A stretch of 64,000 bases of DNA from positions 14,384,001-14,448,000 of the forward strand of contig NC_092801.1 in the NCBI RefSeq assembly GCF_918797505.1. The letters are read 5' to 3'. The notes under the pieces were generated by a model that was not told the origin of the DNA, made no database searches, and saw only the letters and a program-made list of their open reading frames with translations. The stretch is from Bemisia tabaci. Lineage: Eukaryota > Arthropoda > Insecta > Hemiptera > Aleyrodidae. Positions 1 through 11,512 of the stretch are shown one piece after another (position 1 is the stretch's first letter; every line of letters starts with the position of its first letter). The translations under genes and the position numbers were made by a program.

Positions 1-152
1 ATTTCCCTCCCCGTTTTGGCCTTAAGTTGAGAGCTTTTTTTGAGCTTGGGAGATGATTTCAGAGGAAACCAGTGGCACCATCGTGTTTCTCGCGAACTTT
101 TACATGAGAATCAACAGTCAAATCGCAAATTCCTTACACATGCAACATCTCC
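1..152. mobile_element. Family I hairpin MITE, right arm only (cut by window edge)
   Basis: Matches the right arm of the copies at 861-1356 and 26929-27433, ending in ACACATGCAACATCTC. The left part lies outside the window. Confidence 0.75.
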
Positions 153-372
153 ATTGTGCCGGAGGCGATTATTGAAAGTTCGCAACACTGTTTTTTTCTC
201 CATTTAAATGTATTCGGAACAATCGATTCGCGGCGGAGGAGCCTGCATCCTGCATCACCTAGAATCGATATTTTTAATGGATTTAAATTTAGGAAAAGCA
301 CTCTTTTCAACTTAAAAAATTGCCACTAAACTGTGCATATCAAGAGGAATTAAGGACGCCTTTGATAAAAGG
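153..372. other. No gene recognised
   Basis: AT-rich spacer between two hairpin elements. No exon, RNA gene or clear repeat end seen. Confidence 0.4.
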
Positions 373-632
373 ACGGATCGACGGTGAAACTACCAGATCA
401 CTATCTCGGTTTTCGACGTCGCAGACTTTCTACTTCATTTTTTAGATGGAAAACAAATTCAACGTCAATTCTTGAAAACTTCCGTGATTTTTCTACTTTG
501 AGTGATGAAAAAGTTGTGAAATCTTCAATGAATGATATTGGTTTGTTTTCCTTCACTAAAATAAAATGGGAGGAGAGATTTTTAAACACCGCGAACGAGG
601 TACGTCAGCTGGTAGTTTCACCATCGGTATGA
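373..632. mobile_element. Family J hairpin MITE
   Basis: Ends are inverted copies of CGGTGAAACTACCAG, followed by related inner sequence that folds back on itself. Other copies at 4180-4439, 5036-5150 (half) and 5950-6115 (half). Short ORFs here are mirror artefacts of the palindrome. Confidence 0.7.
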
Positions 633-860
633 ATCTTTTAATGCTGCTACGATCATGCATCAAACTTTTTGATTTACAAATGATCCATACAAAAGCTCTG
701 CTGTAATTTTTTCTCTTAGTTTCATCTGGATTTTTCCTCATGTTGCGTGGAGGTAAATCGACTGTATGCATGAATTTCGTTCGCCGCAAATGCTGTGGAA
801 ACTTGCACAGTCTTAGCAACAGCGTCAGCCTCAAAAGTCGTTCCACTGTAGAAGTCTTCA
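633..860. other. No gene recognised
   Basis: Spacer with an open minus-strand frame of low coding likeness. I see nothing supportable in it. Confidence 0.35.
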
Positions 861-1356
861 ATGGAGATGTTGCATGTGTGAGGAATTTGCGATTTGACTA
901 ATGATTCTAATGGAAAAGTTCACGAGAAACACGATGAAGCCACTGGTTTTCTCTGAAATCAACTCCCAAGCTCAGTAAAAAGCTCTCAAGTTGAGACCAA
1001 AATGGAGGGGATATTCCACCCTTTCCTAAGAGTCCACCTCCACATCAGCACGAACTTTCTATGCAAAGATAGGGAGCAAATACATTAGCAGGGTTGCTGT
1101 GTTTTCAGTTTTAGAGTCCCCAAATAAAGTGGCAGCCCTGTCAATGTGTATTTGCTCCCTATCTTTGCATGGAGAGTTCATCTTGATATAGAAGTGGACT
1201 CTTAGGAAAGCTTGGGATATCCTCTCCATATTGGCCACAACTTTTTTGAGCTTGAGAGTTGATTTCAGAAAAAACCAGTGGCACCAGTGTGTTTCTCGCG
1301 AATTTTTACATAAAAATCAACAGTCAAATCGCAAATTTCTCACACATGCAACATCT
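861..1356. mobile_element. Family I hairpin MITE, full copy
   Basis: About 496 bases, with arms of about 230 bases starting GATGTTGCATGTGTGAGGAA and ending in the reverse complement. The centre holds a short unpaired part near 1090-1140. Confidence 0.8.
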
Positions 1357-2578
1357 CAATTCAATACCAAAACATGAATATGTCTAAAATTGCTCCTCAT
1401 GAGCGAGATCAATACGATCCAACAATCAAGTCATTTCAAAGAACGCCGACGAAAAATGCCACAACAAAGACGCACTTGAAGTTTATTCTCAACGAATGAC
1501 TAAATGCAAGTAAATTGCTTTCGAGGCTATAGTTTAAAATATTTGAGCAATAAACAAAAAACTTGAGTTTTAATAATGCTATTCCTATTTTGTTTGTTAA
1601 GTGTTTTGCAGCTTTAATTTTTTTCGTTTCATGTGTAGCTAGTGTTTTCGTTTTAATTTATAAATAAGTTTATAATAATGTAGATATTAGTGTATTAAAT
1701 AAGCGAGCAATTTGAAAAGTTTTTCTTTGTGATTCGCAAACCTCCATACATCGCTTAAATTCGCTTCCATTCATATCCACTCGAATACGTTGATTTTGAA
1801 ACTGCGGACATGAGCGCTTCCCATTTTTACGTTAAAAACAAGACCGATGCACACAGGTGAGTCACTGGGCATCTTTTTTAAATCGACCCCCCCCCCCTCC
1901 CGGCTCTCACTGATCGCAGCCCGTGTGACGTAGCCTTGGCTACTTCCGTGAGAAATGCATTGCATTTAAACTTCCCACTACCAATGAGCAGTAGGCTCGC
2001 AAAACTTTTCCACGGGAGTGACTGACAACCGTGTCGATCGGTCTTGGTTGAGAATGGCAAGAGTGGATAATTTCAACGCATGTCATTATCTCTTTCAAAT
2101 GGAGGTGGAAAATGAACGATGCTTCAATAATATTAAAAAGAAAAAAAGTATGAACATGGAAATTATTTTGATATCTGTTGACTAAAAATGTGAATTGATT
2201 CCGATTTTGTTTGGGACACCAATTCTTTCGGCATTGAAAGTATTTAATTGCGTGCAAGCTATGCAAATTTAAAACGCAGTATATGTTTTTGGGCGTTGGA
2301 AAATTTCGCAGGAAAAAATGTGTATTTCGGAGAAAACTTGGGAACCTAAGATTCTAATTATCATGAGGTGGACCCCCATACTCTCTTTTCTAGGGAACAC
2401 GTTTTTTGCGTGGAAACTTGATCAATGTGCACCGCTATTAAATCCTAGGTTCATGTTATGACGGCAAGCTAACTGTGAGCTTATTCTTCGAATTCATCGT
2501 TACATTGTTAACTTTTTCGTCGAATCCCTGACGAAAGAGGGTAACTTCATTCCGAGGATGCAAAGTTTACTCGAGTAC
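1357..2578. other. No gene recognised
   Basis: About 1.2 kb of mostly AT-rich DNA with a C homopolymer run at about 1887-1898. Two overlapping minus-strand ORFs near 1880-2260 lack splice or start signals that would support them. Confidence 0.35.
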
Positions 2579-3469
2579 AGAGCCGGATTAAGGGGGTGGC
2601 TACATTGGCCGCGGCCCATGGTGGCAAATCCATAGGAGGCGGAAAATTTTGCAATTTTTTTAAATGTAGGTATAAAAAAAAATCGAATTTAGAAAAAAAA
2701 ATTACAAATGAGAAAAGGCGACAAAATCTCTAATATTCTGAGAGTATAGTAATTTCTACTTTTGTCGTCTTTCAGTGATACAAGAGGCAGCACCTTTAAT
2801 TAGTCGAGTTAAGAGAGAAACCGAACACGCCATTTGGTCTGAAACGGCGCGACTTACCTAGAGAGAAATGATGAGGAGGACTTGAAATGAAAAGGAGAAG
2901 CCCTCGGCGCGGCGATCGGCATGTAACACATATTAGCACCTACAAGACTGCACGAATACTTCACGCATTGCATCAAACACAGTGCGGTCATTGCGGACAG
3001 CGTGAAACGGATAGGGCCTACAAGAGTTCATGAATACCTCACGCATTGCGGCAAACACAGTGCGATCAGCGTGAGACGCATAGCGCCTTCAAGACTGCGT
3101 GAATACTTCACGCATTGCGTCAAACACAGTGCGGTCTGCAAGGCGCGGCGGCGGAGGTTAAAATCATTAATCCACATTTATGTTTGTTCTTTCATAATTT
3201 TTTCGTTCATTTCTTATGAGTGGACGGCCTCGTCCATACAGAGATAGGTTTACGAAACTTAACTTTCACGCAAAGTTCCGTGAACTTTTGCTAGTAGTGT
3301 TGACAGCCTTTCTCAAAAAATGTGTTCAGCTCCAGTAAACGCGTCTTATGCACTCCTCCCCCGCTGGCACGCTCATTTGATGGTTTTCATTGATGTTTCA
3401 AAACGAATGAGAAGGGGGCGGAAAAATACTAGCGGCCCATTGGCGGCAAGTTGATAAATCCGGCCCTGC
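2579..3469 (+). mobile_element. Family E element with internal tandem repeats
   Basis: Begins AGAGCCGGATTAAGGGGG and ends in the near-inverted AATCCGGCCCTGCT. The centre (2930-3145) holds about three copies of a roughly 60-base unit containing ACTTCACGCATTGCGTCAAA and GTGCGGTCAGC. Other copies: 6868-7520 and 15650-16670 (minus), 25110-25690 (plus), and an isolated array at 12556-12740. The unit stays open in some frames and gives repetitive peptides (EYFTHC, KHSA), which are not real proteins. Confidence 0.8.
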
Positions 3470-3544
3470 TCGAGAAATGTAACTTTTTACAGGAAAATGG
3501 CTGTGTCATTCCTGTCCAGAATGTTTGCGAGTAATCGGAGGAGA

Positions 3545-3800
3545 AACGGACCGCGTTAAGCAGAGATGAACCAAAACACATCAGCTATTGCCAAATTTAA
3601 TTTGGCAATTCCATTTTTACATAAAAACGGTTGTGCAGAATGTTGTGCAAATTTCAGTGGATTTTCTGCACAGTGCGAAGAAAATTCTATCAAATTTTCA
3701 TAGAAATCCACACACATGTTCTCATGTAAAAAATGTAATTGCCCATTAAATTAGAAATTTGCTGATGTGGCTCGGTTGCTTTCTGCTTAACGAGGTTCAA
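3545..3800. mobile_element. Family P hairpin MITE
   Basis: Ends GGACCGCGTTAAGCAG and its reverse complement; inner arms both read about AAATTTGCTGATGTG. Second copy at 29111-29362. Confidence 0.65.
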
Positions 3801-4179
3801 ACCAAGGAACTTGTTGGTCAGATACTTCCAACCTTTTCCTGGTAAAAATGAAGTTAGTTGTTGAAAATTAGAAATTTTGCAACCTTCAAAATTAAATACG
3901 TTTCTTCATCCGCTTTGATTTCATTTGGAGAAAAATCATTTGTTGGATGGCCTTGCCAAAAGAACCTTGAAACCCCCCCCCCTCCTTATGTGCGTTAATG
4001 AACTACCGAGAAAATATCGTCAGTGTATGTGGAGATGAACCGACTGACAAGACGCTAAAACTAGAATCTGAACTTTCCGAGGCTGCATGCAAACAAGATT
4101 GCCAGATTGGGCGACAATACAGATCGTGCATCCCAAACCTTGAGGTCCAGCCGTCGAAGTTTGAGTCACAAATCTTAAC
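3801..4179. other. No gene recognised
   Basis: Spacer with a C run at 3973-3982. The ORF starting at 3998 reads into the family J element and is not supported. Confidence 0.35.
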
Positions 4180-4439
4180 AGTGAAACCGCCAGACCACGT
4201 ATCTTGGTTTGCGACGTTGCATAGACTTTTTCTGTCATACTTTATTTTGAAACTGGAAAACTACTCAAAGTCAATCCTTGAAAACCTCCTCGATTTTCTC
4301 CAAGCCGAGAAAAAACTGTGAAAACTTCTAGGAATAATATTGATTTTTTCCTCTGAAAAGAAAAATAAAACTAGAGCGGAGATTCTGATAAACGCCGCAA
4401 ACCAAATTCGTGGTTTGGTAGTCTTACCGTCGCACAGTG
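4180..4439. mobile_element. Family J hairpin MITE
   Basis: Inverted ends CAGTGAAACCGCCAGACCAC and its complement (GTGGTTTGGTAGTCTTACCG). Directly abuts a family A copy. Confidence 0.7.
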
Positions 4440-4672
4440 CACTGGAAAAAAAAAAAAAAAACACACTGGATCTAGAGTTTAAACTCTTAAAAACATCGAC
4501 AGGAAAAAATACTCTTGATTCAATCAGATTTAAGCTTAAATCAAGAACCAAGCCTCTTAAGAGCGGATAACCTTTTGATTTAAGCTTAAATCTGATTGAA
4601 TTAAGAGTCCTTTTTCTTGTCAATGTTTTTAAGAGTCTGGACTCTAGATCCAATATGTTTTTTTTTCCAGTG
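4440..4672. mobile_element. Family A hairpin MITE, copy 1
   Basis: Ends CACTGGAAAA and TTTTCCAGTG; arms contain TTGGATCTAGAGT...CTTGATTCAATCAGATTTAAG on both strands, so the whole 230-base unit folds into a hairpin. Eight copies in this window. Confidence 0.85.
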
Positions 4673-4890
4673 CGAATCAAGTCAATTAGAGAGGTCGGAC
4701 ATGAAATCTTTGACTAAAACAAATTTTGATGTTTATTTCGTCCCATTTTAAAAAAGGGGTGATTTTAGAAGAAAATCCCCCGTGGAAACCAACAGAATCA
4801 CTTATACATTCTCAAAATTTTGTTTAAACGGAGTTATAGGCGTTTAAAGTTTTCAAATTTCGTCCAACCTCTGTAATTGACTCGATCCTT
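4673..4890. repeat. Family M repeat
   Basis: Starts with TCAATTAGAGAGGTCGGACA and ends with an inverted CAACCTCTGTAATTGACTCG. Another full copy at 48405-48622; partial likenesses at 40620-40725 and 44655-44786. Confidence 0.65.
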
Positions 4891-5035
4891 GTTTGCGTCG
4901 ATTCGAGATAACTCGAAACTCTTGTTGACACCATAGGGTTACTAAAGCGTACCGATGTATAACCCAAACTTCAGCAACTGAGCTTCAAATTTTAAGATGC
5001 ATTATCCGAAACTTCAAAGATCTATATAGCGATAG

Positions 5036-5340
5036 CAAAACTACCGGACCACGCACCTCTTTTGCAATGTTTGGAAACCTCCGCTCATATTTAATTTTTT
5101 TTGGAGGAGAACAAACCAATATCAATTCTTGAGCACGGATAAAAAAAGCACGAGGTTGTTGGAGGATATGGACATTTTCAATTGACTGCGGTAGAACCCC
5201 TATTACTTGCGGTAGTGTCCCAACTGATTGTGGTAGTACCCTAATAAATTAGGTTACTAACCCAAATGTTGCGGTACGACCTCAATTTGAGTCGCGACAC
5301 TACTAAAATTAATTGGAAATGTCCAAATCATCAATCAAAT
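5036..5340. repeat. Half family J copy plus short degenerate repeats
   Basis: 5036-5150 matches one arm of family J. 5165-5320 has several loosely spaced copies of a TGCGGTAG-type word with ACCCCTA neighbours and inverted ends (GGACATTTTCAATTGA and its near complement). Confidence 0.45.
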
Positions 5341-5344
5341 TGAA

Positions 5345-5922
5345 TCAGTGAGTTCGAAATTACATCAACTCGGGTTTTTTTTCGATTTTCACTTTTTTAC
5401 GGTTTCGTAACAATTATGGATAGAAGCATCTGCACGCAAAAGGAAATTTCGAAATTGCAATCGAAAGTGCTCGAAACAGCGACGGGAAAAGGGGAAAATC
5501 GAAGTATTTCATTGCAAATACCAAGTTTTGGCCATTTCAAGGGAAACGGGTGACCATCCAATTTTGCGGTTTCCTTTTTTCGGTTCAGTATACCCTGTAC
5601 CAACATGTTATATAAATATTCAACCGTTATTCAGGTCGGAAAATATAATTTTTTCAGGGCAGACTATGAAAAATCAGTATCTGAAAGTCGGTGAGAACGA
5701 AAACACACCAACTCGGAAATTTTTAAACGCTTAATCCTGCTGTCATCAAACATGGTGTATCGATTTCAACTCGGTGCTTTAAAAAGTCTCTAAGTACATG
5801 TCCTTTGGTACCAAAAAGGGTTTTCTTAAACTAAATTTCCTCGCCCGCTGCGCAGTTTCAGGTGTTTCCTGAACAATTTTTTTTTTCCGAGTTGGTGTGT
5901 TTTCGAACTCACTGATTCAATT
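5345..5922. mobile_element. Hairpin element with three copies of its terminal motif
   Basis: The word TGAGTTCGAAA..ACA.CAACTCGG occurs at the left end, again at about 5690-5720, and inverted at about 5885-5920. This suggests a MITE with an internal copy of its end, or one inserted in a relative. Confidence 0.5.
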
Positions 5923-5949
5923 GTGGTAGTAGCAAAATTTTAGGGGATA

Positions 5950-6115
5950 ACCCCCTGATCCTTTTTTCCAGATTCTTTTTCGTACGAAGCAGAAAAATTA
6001 CGGAAGTTTACAGGAATTGACTGTAAATAGTCTCCCATTTTAAAATTAAAGCACGATAGCAAGTCCGCAACGTCGCAAATCAAGATACGTGGTCTGGTAG
6101 TTTCACCGTCGATAT
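5950..6115. mobile_element. Family J MITE, right part
   Basis: Ends with GTGGTCTGGTAGTTTCACCG, the right terminus of family J; the left end is lost or very diverged. Confidence 0.55.
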
Positions 6116-6867
6116 AACCGGAACTTCGGGTCCCCCGCACGAGGTTTTTTTCCGTGTGGATATTTTACACGGCGCCATAAGGGGAAAAGTGACAATTTTC
6201 CGCACTGTATTTGGCAACAATGCTTGCAAAAATCAAAAACTCTTCTAAAATCTGATTGACACTCCGATGTTCATGGGCGGTGAAGTTAAAAAAATAGTGT
6301 TGCTTTTTAAGTGCTTTTCAAGCACTTACGACTTTCGAAACGACGGGAACCCTCGGTTTTTTCCTCGATCCATACGCATGAGTGACGCAAAAGGTTCAAA
6401 TTCTAGAATGAGTTCACACTTAGTCGCAGATAAGACTGTGCTTTGCGCACCCTGTACACTACATATCCTCCAATTTTTAGGAGAAATTTAAAGTTTAGTT
6501 TACTTTCGTGCTGACGATATTTCTTTAATTAACTATAAGAATTTAACTTCTCAAGGTGGAATTGATAGTGTATATCTGACTTTTGCCTTGCAGTAATTGC
6601 ATTGTAACGGTTGATGTGCGATAAAAACAATAATTACGTGCTCAGATAGTGTTAAGATGAATATCTCCTTGAAGACGTATATTACTGGGTTATTGTTTTG
6701 ATTAGACTCTGACGGAACATGTTTAATGGACGAAGATACAAATCAGCCAAGGACTTTACGAGAAAAATGCTAACTTTCAGGTGATTATACATTTTAGTGA
6801 ACGTATTTACTATGACTTTGCATGCTAAATCTATTGGAATCAGTGGTGTATTTTCAACACCTTAGGG
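6116..6867. other. No gene recognised
   Basis: Mostly AT-rich. The 5' exon and promoter of the LRAT gene could lie here or in 7520-7815, but I see no convincing first exon. Confidence 0.3.
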
Positions 6868-7520
6868 GAAGGGGCGGGAGTGAATTATTTACTAAAATGG
6901 ACCAAAAATAGTGGTTCCTTATTGCAAAATGTAATCCAAGTGAAGAATAAAATGCACCCAGTCCTTATTATATAAGAAATGAACGAAAAAATTATGAAAG
7001 AACAAACATAAATGTGGTATAATAATTTTAACTTCCGCTGCTGCGCCGCGCTGATCGCACTGTGTTTGGTGCAATGCGTGAAGTATTCCTGTAGTCTTGT
7101 AGGCGCTATGCGTTTCACGCCCACCGCTCCTGACCGCACCGTGTTTGGCGCAATGCGTGAAGTAAATATGCAGTCTTGTAGGCGCTAATATGTGTTACAT
7201 GCCGACCGCCGCGCCGAGGGCTTGTCCTTTTCATCTCAAGACCTCGTCATCATTCCTCTTTGCGCTAAAGCTCCAGGCTAAATTGCGTGTTTAGTTCCTC
7301 TCTTAGCTCGACTAATTAAAGATGCTGTCTCTTGTATCACCGAAAAACGACAAAATTAGAAATTACCATACTCTCAGGAAAGAGAAATTTTGTCCCCTTT
7401 TTTCATTGATAATTTTTATTTCTGAATCCGATTTTTTTATACCTACATTAAAAAAAATTCCAAAATTTGCCGCCGTAGGCCACGGCCCATGTGGCCACCC
7501 CCTTAATCCGGCCCTGTGTC
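6868..7520 (-). mobile_element. Family E element, reverse copy
   Basis: Carries the tandem units in reverse (GCAATGCGTGAAGTATTC, at about 7070-7190) and ends CACCCCCTTAATCCGGCCCTG near 7515. Its open frame 6885-7139 (-) is repeat sequence. Confidence 0.75.
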
Positions 7521-7615
7521 TTTTTTTATAAATTTCAGTAATCGACCTGCTAGTAAAAATCCGTCTCATTCTATCCTCGTACTTCTCTTCTTTTTTGCAG
7601 CGGGTATAGCGACAT

Positions 7616-7815
7616 TTTACAGCGCGGCATTTCACATGTTGCACAGCATTTTTTCGACATTTTTTTACATTTTCGAAATTTTTTTTCATTTTTCGACATT
7701 TTTTTACATTTTTCGACTTTTTTTTTACATTTTTCGACATTTTTTTACATTTTTCAACAATTTTTTTTCGACATTTTTTTTGACATTTTTTTGACGTTTT
7801 TTTCGACTTTTGCAG
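7616..7815 (+). repeat. Low-complexity T/TTCGACA tract in the LRAT intron
   Basis: A run of slightly varied TTCGACATTTTTTTACATT units, ending directly at the acceptor of LRAT exon A. It makes an unusually long pyrimidine tract. The lysine-rich minus-strand ORF across it is an artefact. Confidence 0.7.
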
Positions 7816-8172
7816 CAGAACCGTCCTGATCCTGGCAACACTTATCCTCCAAGCGGGCGCTTCAATTCGGATCCCGAACAAAATGTCGGGCAAATTCCTG
7901 GAGAACCTGCCGAGCAGGGAGCGCGTCGTTCAAGCCTCGAAATCCCTGGCCCGAACCGTGAGTGAGAATTGGGTGGCGTGGTCGCCGTCGCTGAGGAGCA
8001 AGATCCCGCGCCCCCAGAGAAGACTCCCGCCAGGGATGCAGCCCCACTACCTTCATCCCTTCCTGTGGAGACCCTTGTTCGAGCTCGAGATCACAGGGGG
8101 TGATGTCGTCGTCTGCCATCTCATCGGGGAGGGCCGCTGGAGGGGGACGCACTGGTTCCTCGCTGTTAATGG
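7816..8172 (+). CDS. LRAT-domain protein, exon A (signal-peptide-like start, H-box)
   Basis: Internal exon of a spliced gene. It starts after a pyrimidine-rich acceptor ending cgacttttgcag (AG at 7814-7815) and ends at 8172 before the donor GTAAGAG. The open frame starts with a hydrophobic stretch (TVLILATLILQAGAS) that looks like a signal peptide or anchor, so the true start Met is probably in an upstream exon I could not find; an internal ATG at 7883 is the alternative start. Near the exon end is GDVVVCHL...GTHWFLAVNG, which resembles the LRAT/H-rev107 opening (GD.ie..r....HWa.YvG.g), with the His of HW as the first active-site residue. The exon ends after two bases of a Gly codon, which exon B completes in frame. 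In this family the enzymes are thiol acyltransferases or phospholipases acting on retinol or phospholipids; the substrate here cannot be told. The exon is clearly GC-richer than its surroundings. Family assignment is from motif reading only. Confidence 0.66.
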
Positions 8173-8205
8173 GTAAGAGCCTGTGTTTAAAGTACGTAAC
8201 GCTCC

Positions 8206-8477
8206 AACGGGCTGATTCTTGAAATTGATAGACAAAGCTATAGACAGAAGACACAGGGGGTATGGAGCGATTCTATTGGTTGAAATGTGTGGTTCTCATA
8301 TACTAAGAGAGAAAATGATGGACTAACTGTCGGGTTTCTCGCGGGTTGCCGTTAGTTAGTCCACTACCTACTGCCTTTGTCCGTTGCAACCACCAGCTTC
8401 CACCAATGGGCTCCCTCCATATCCCTTTTGTCATTTTTGTCTATAGCTTTGTCTATAAATTTCAATAATCGGCCCGC
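8206..8477. mobile_element. Family F hairpin MITE (LRAT intron)
   Basis: Inverted ends GGGCTGATTCTTGAAATTGA and its complement, with TAGACAAAGCTATAGACA inside both arms. It starts about 30 bases after the exon A donor. Confidence 0.75.
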
Positions 8478-8553
8478 AGGCTGATTGTTGAAATTGATAG
8501 ACAAAATGATAGACAAAGAAGACATAGGAAGGATGGGGCGATCCTATTGCACT
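8478..8553. mobile_element. Family F MITE, truncated
   Basis: Starts CAGGCTGATTGTTGAAATTG directly after the previous copy and breaks off at 8553, where a CACTGAAAAA motif begins. Confidence 0.65.
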
Positions 8554-9456
8554 GAAAAAGTATCATAATCTCAACTATTCTTCCAGCTGATTTTGGCGCC
8601 ACACTATCAACCGACTAAACCATTTCTCTGGCGTGTGCAGCTACTCTAATATCTGGCGCTAAAATAAGCTAGGCGTGTATTAAGGATTGTGATACATTTT
8701 TCCTGTGTGGTTGAAATGGTTGTTGGTTTTATGGATCGCTGATTACCAATTTGAAGTTAAGTTGACCGTATCATTAAGTGTAAGGTGCTGAAGCATTTAA
8801 ACAGCAAATTCATGCGGAATGCTGCATTCAGAATATTTCAAAACTGAATGCCCGGGCTGATATATGTATTATTTACATCTTTTTTGATTTATCATCAAGA
8901 ACTATCGAGGATTATACGAGGATTTTTTCTCTGAGTATTGATTTATCTTTTACTTCAAAATTTCATACACAACCATGTATGTGCTGAAATTAGATCTGGT
9001 TTGCGTAAAAGTCACACATTCTGAACAACGCAAAAAGCTTTTAGCAAAAAGGAACCAGCGCGATTACAGTGTTTTCAAAATCGTCCAACTTCTTCTTTTC
9101 TTTCAAAAATACTTAATACATGTACTGTATTGAAATTGACACCATTATTTTCCTTTTTAATTAACAATATTTCGAAGAGAAGCAAAAACTGTTCGCCATT
9201 CTGGGAGATTTTTCAGATAATTACATATGAAGAAGCAACATTATTACAACACTGTAAACGATTACAAACGATTGCGATTGCTAAATGCGATCCACTTGCA
9301 AATACTGCCAATATTTTCAAAATAGTCTTTTTCCTCGTTTATTTTTTCTCATTGTAGATCGAACACGATCCAGTAAATTTCCATAGCAGAGGAAATCTCA
9401 CATGACTAAACCACAACATACTTCTGGAGACTTAAGTTTTTCCTGCGCAACTTTAG
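8554..9456. other. LRAT gene intron sequence
   Basis: AT-rich, with no further exon recognised. The pair CACTGAAAAAGTATCA (8560) and a TGATACATTTTTCCTGTG-like end (8690) suggests a small MITE of about 150 bases. Confidence 0.45.
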
Positions 9457-9599
9457 GTACGAACTTCTGCACGCGCATCCTAGGCCCTACGAAAACCACA
9501 TCGCTGAGATTCGGGCAGATAGGAGGATGTATGTTCCAGACAGTAGAACCCTTAAGAAAACTATAGACTCCGCTAGCTGTAAAAACATTGGTAGTGGAG
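9457..9599 (+). CDS. LRAT-domain protein, exon B (middle of domain)
   Basis: A 143-base exon with a good acceptor (tttttcctgcgcaactttag, AG at 9455-9456) and an excellent donor (GGAG|GTGAGT at 9600). Only one frame is open, starting with one base that completes the Gly split from exon A, and it reads YELLHAHPRPYENHIAEIRA and onward to CKNIGSG. The join gives WFLAVNG-YELLHAH, where LLHAH takes the place of the second conserved His of LRAT proteins (HWa.YvG.g.vvHl). It ends with one base of a codon, which fits the two leading bases of exon C. Splice sites and phases agree at both ends, which is the main evidence. It is missed by ATG-based ORF searches because it has no start codon. Confidence 0.62.
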
Positions 9600-9948
9600 G
9601 TGAGTAGCACAACTGTTAAATCGTCATTTTCCATCAAAATTGAAGTGGACTGCATTTTGCAATTAAAACAAGCAGTGAACTCCAACACAATGTGTTGATA
9701 AGGCGCGTCATTAACTCGCACATATCAACCCCTTTAGTTTTCATTTACAGAGATTTCAAAATAGGCAAACAGCACAACAAGAGAATTCACGATCCAACAC
9801 TGCGAGGTCAAAGACGCACCTTGACGAGACCGTGTATTGTGAATGTAGAAAGCTATTCGATCGAATTTAAGTTTTTTGATCTGCCTCAAGCAAAATCTTA
9901 TCAGATTCTTGAAGAAAAGTGCTACGGAATAATTTAAGCGAAGAAAGG

Positions 9949-10935
9949 AAAAATTCTGTCGAACTCCTAGAAGATAAAGTCGATTTAAAGGTATTTTGGG
10001 GCTAAAATACCCAAATCACCGGTAGTATAAATCCCGTTATATTATTGAAAAGAAATTGACTCGATATAAATGCAATTGCATTAAATACGTCTTGATTTTG
10101 TTATTTTAAACGTCTTTCCATGCAAAGAAGTTCAACCATGTCGTTGCTTTATTCATTCATGAATTGAAAGTAAGCAATCTACATCCCGAAAATCTACTGA
10201 TTTGCCGTAAAAAATTGCAGAAACTTGATATACCAGGTCGATGCACCCACTCGTTGAATTTACCAACCAATTTCGTGAGTGCAAATGTGTAAAAATCAAT
10301 ATGCTATAGTCATTTTGGGTGCATTTATTTTTCATGAAACAATAATAATTTCAATCCCGAAAAACCATCAATTTTCCGTATAAAATCGAAAAAATCAAAA
10401 TATGTCGACTCCCCGACGTGAAAATTAGATTCTACGTGTGTAAATACTTATGTATCGATATGCTGAACAGAAACTATGTGTGGACACAGTCAGAAGCCCG
10501 CGGCAACATTAATTCAACAGAAAAACTGTAAAAATTAGATCGGATTTTAGCCGCTTTGCCCGCCTCTCCTCGTTACTTACAACAAACCGTTCTTATACTC
10601 ATCTCAAAATTTTTCTCAGAGCTTTGGGTTATTATCAGCTTCCATTTAAACTCCGGTTCGATGGCCGAATCGGCTGCCAAAAAAGCAAGCCACTGTTGAA
10701 GGGTTCTATGAGAAATTCGTGATATTATCGGCTCTCAGGAAATCACCCCATGGCTAAAATTGGTGGTATAAATGTTTAAGTGCTTAAAATAATCGTATTC
10801 AAGAAACTAAGGAATTAAACTATGGAGTCAATTTCTTTTAATAATATAACGGGATTTACTACCGGTGATTTAGCTATTATAGCCCCAGAATACTTTTAAA
10901 GCGCCTTTACGTTCCAGAATCTCGACGGAATTTTT
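9949..10935. mobile_element. Family N element, about 1 kb with about 110-base TIRs (LRAT intron)
   Basis: The left end AAATTCTGTCGAAC...ACCGGTAGTATAAATCCCGT is repeated in reverse at 10824-10935 (ACGGGATTTACTACCGGT). The interior holds no transposase that I can see. A T18 run (about 10931-10950) follows. Confidence 0.7.
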
Positions 10936-10950
10936 TTTTTTTTTTTTTTT

Positions 10951-11512
10951 TGGGGCTTAAACGATTCAAGAGACATTGTAGTTAAAAATATAAAGATTTT
11001 TCGATTTGGACGTATAAAAAATGTTTAACTCGTTCAAGCACACAATGATGACATAGTTTATACACCAAAATGACATAGTTTTTTTCAGGCGCCGTAGGTG
11101 CGCGAGAGCCAACGAAATCAGTGATTTCAAGAGGAATGCCGCCCTCATCTGCCAATTTCTAACCTGAAAATGTGTTCGTTGTGTGTCCAACACGCTATCA
11201 CAAAAGCACGCAGAAGATAGCACTTACGGCTGTTTTGTCAAATACCAACCTAACATGAAACTGAATTTTACCTTTTTCATGTACTTTAAAATAAAATCGG
11301 ACGAGTTTTAATCCCTCAAATGATTTCTAAGAGTCTATCGAATGATTGGTTGCGATATGACAAAGAATGGAGGCTTCTTTTAATCAAATGTTCCGCTCAG
11401 AAGCTTCTGGGCCCATTTTCTCAAAACTTCATTTTTGCACTTACGGCTCTCTTCGCTATCACGGTAGTCTGGGTGTCTCTTCTGAACTATGGGGTCGAAC
11501 CTCTGTTGCCAG
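10951..11512. other. LRAT gene intron sequence
   Basis: No exon recognised. The frame of exon C is open back to 11320 through hydrophobic codons, but the phase match with exon B supports splicing at 11513. Confidence 0.4.

Noticed and set aside
2930..3145. CRISPR-like array
   Set aside because: Units of about 60 bases repeat without distinct spacers, and the host is a eukaryote.
3002..3247. Repetitive protein with EYFTHC/KHSA units
   Set aside because: It is the translation of a tandem DNA unit found at five sites in both orientations and other frames.
7363..7893. Lys-rich minus-strand ORF of 176 residues
   Set aside because: It is the complement of a T-rich low-complexity intron tract and a family E element end.
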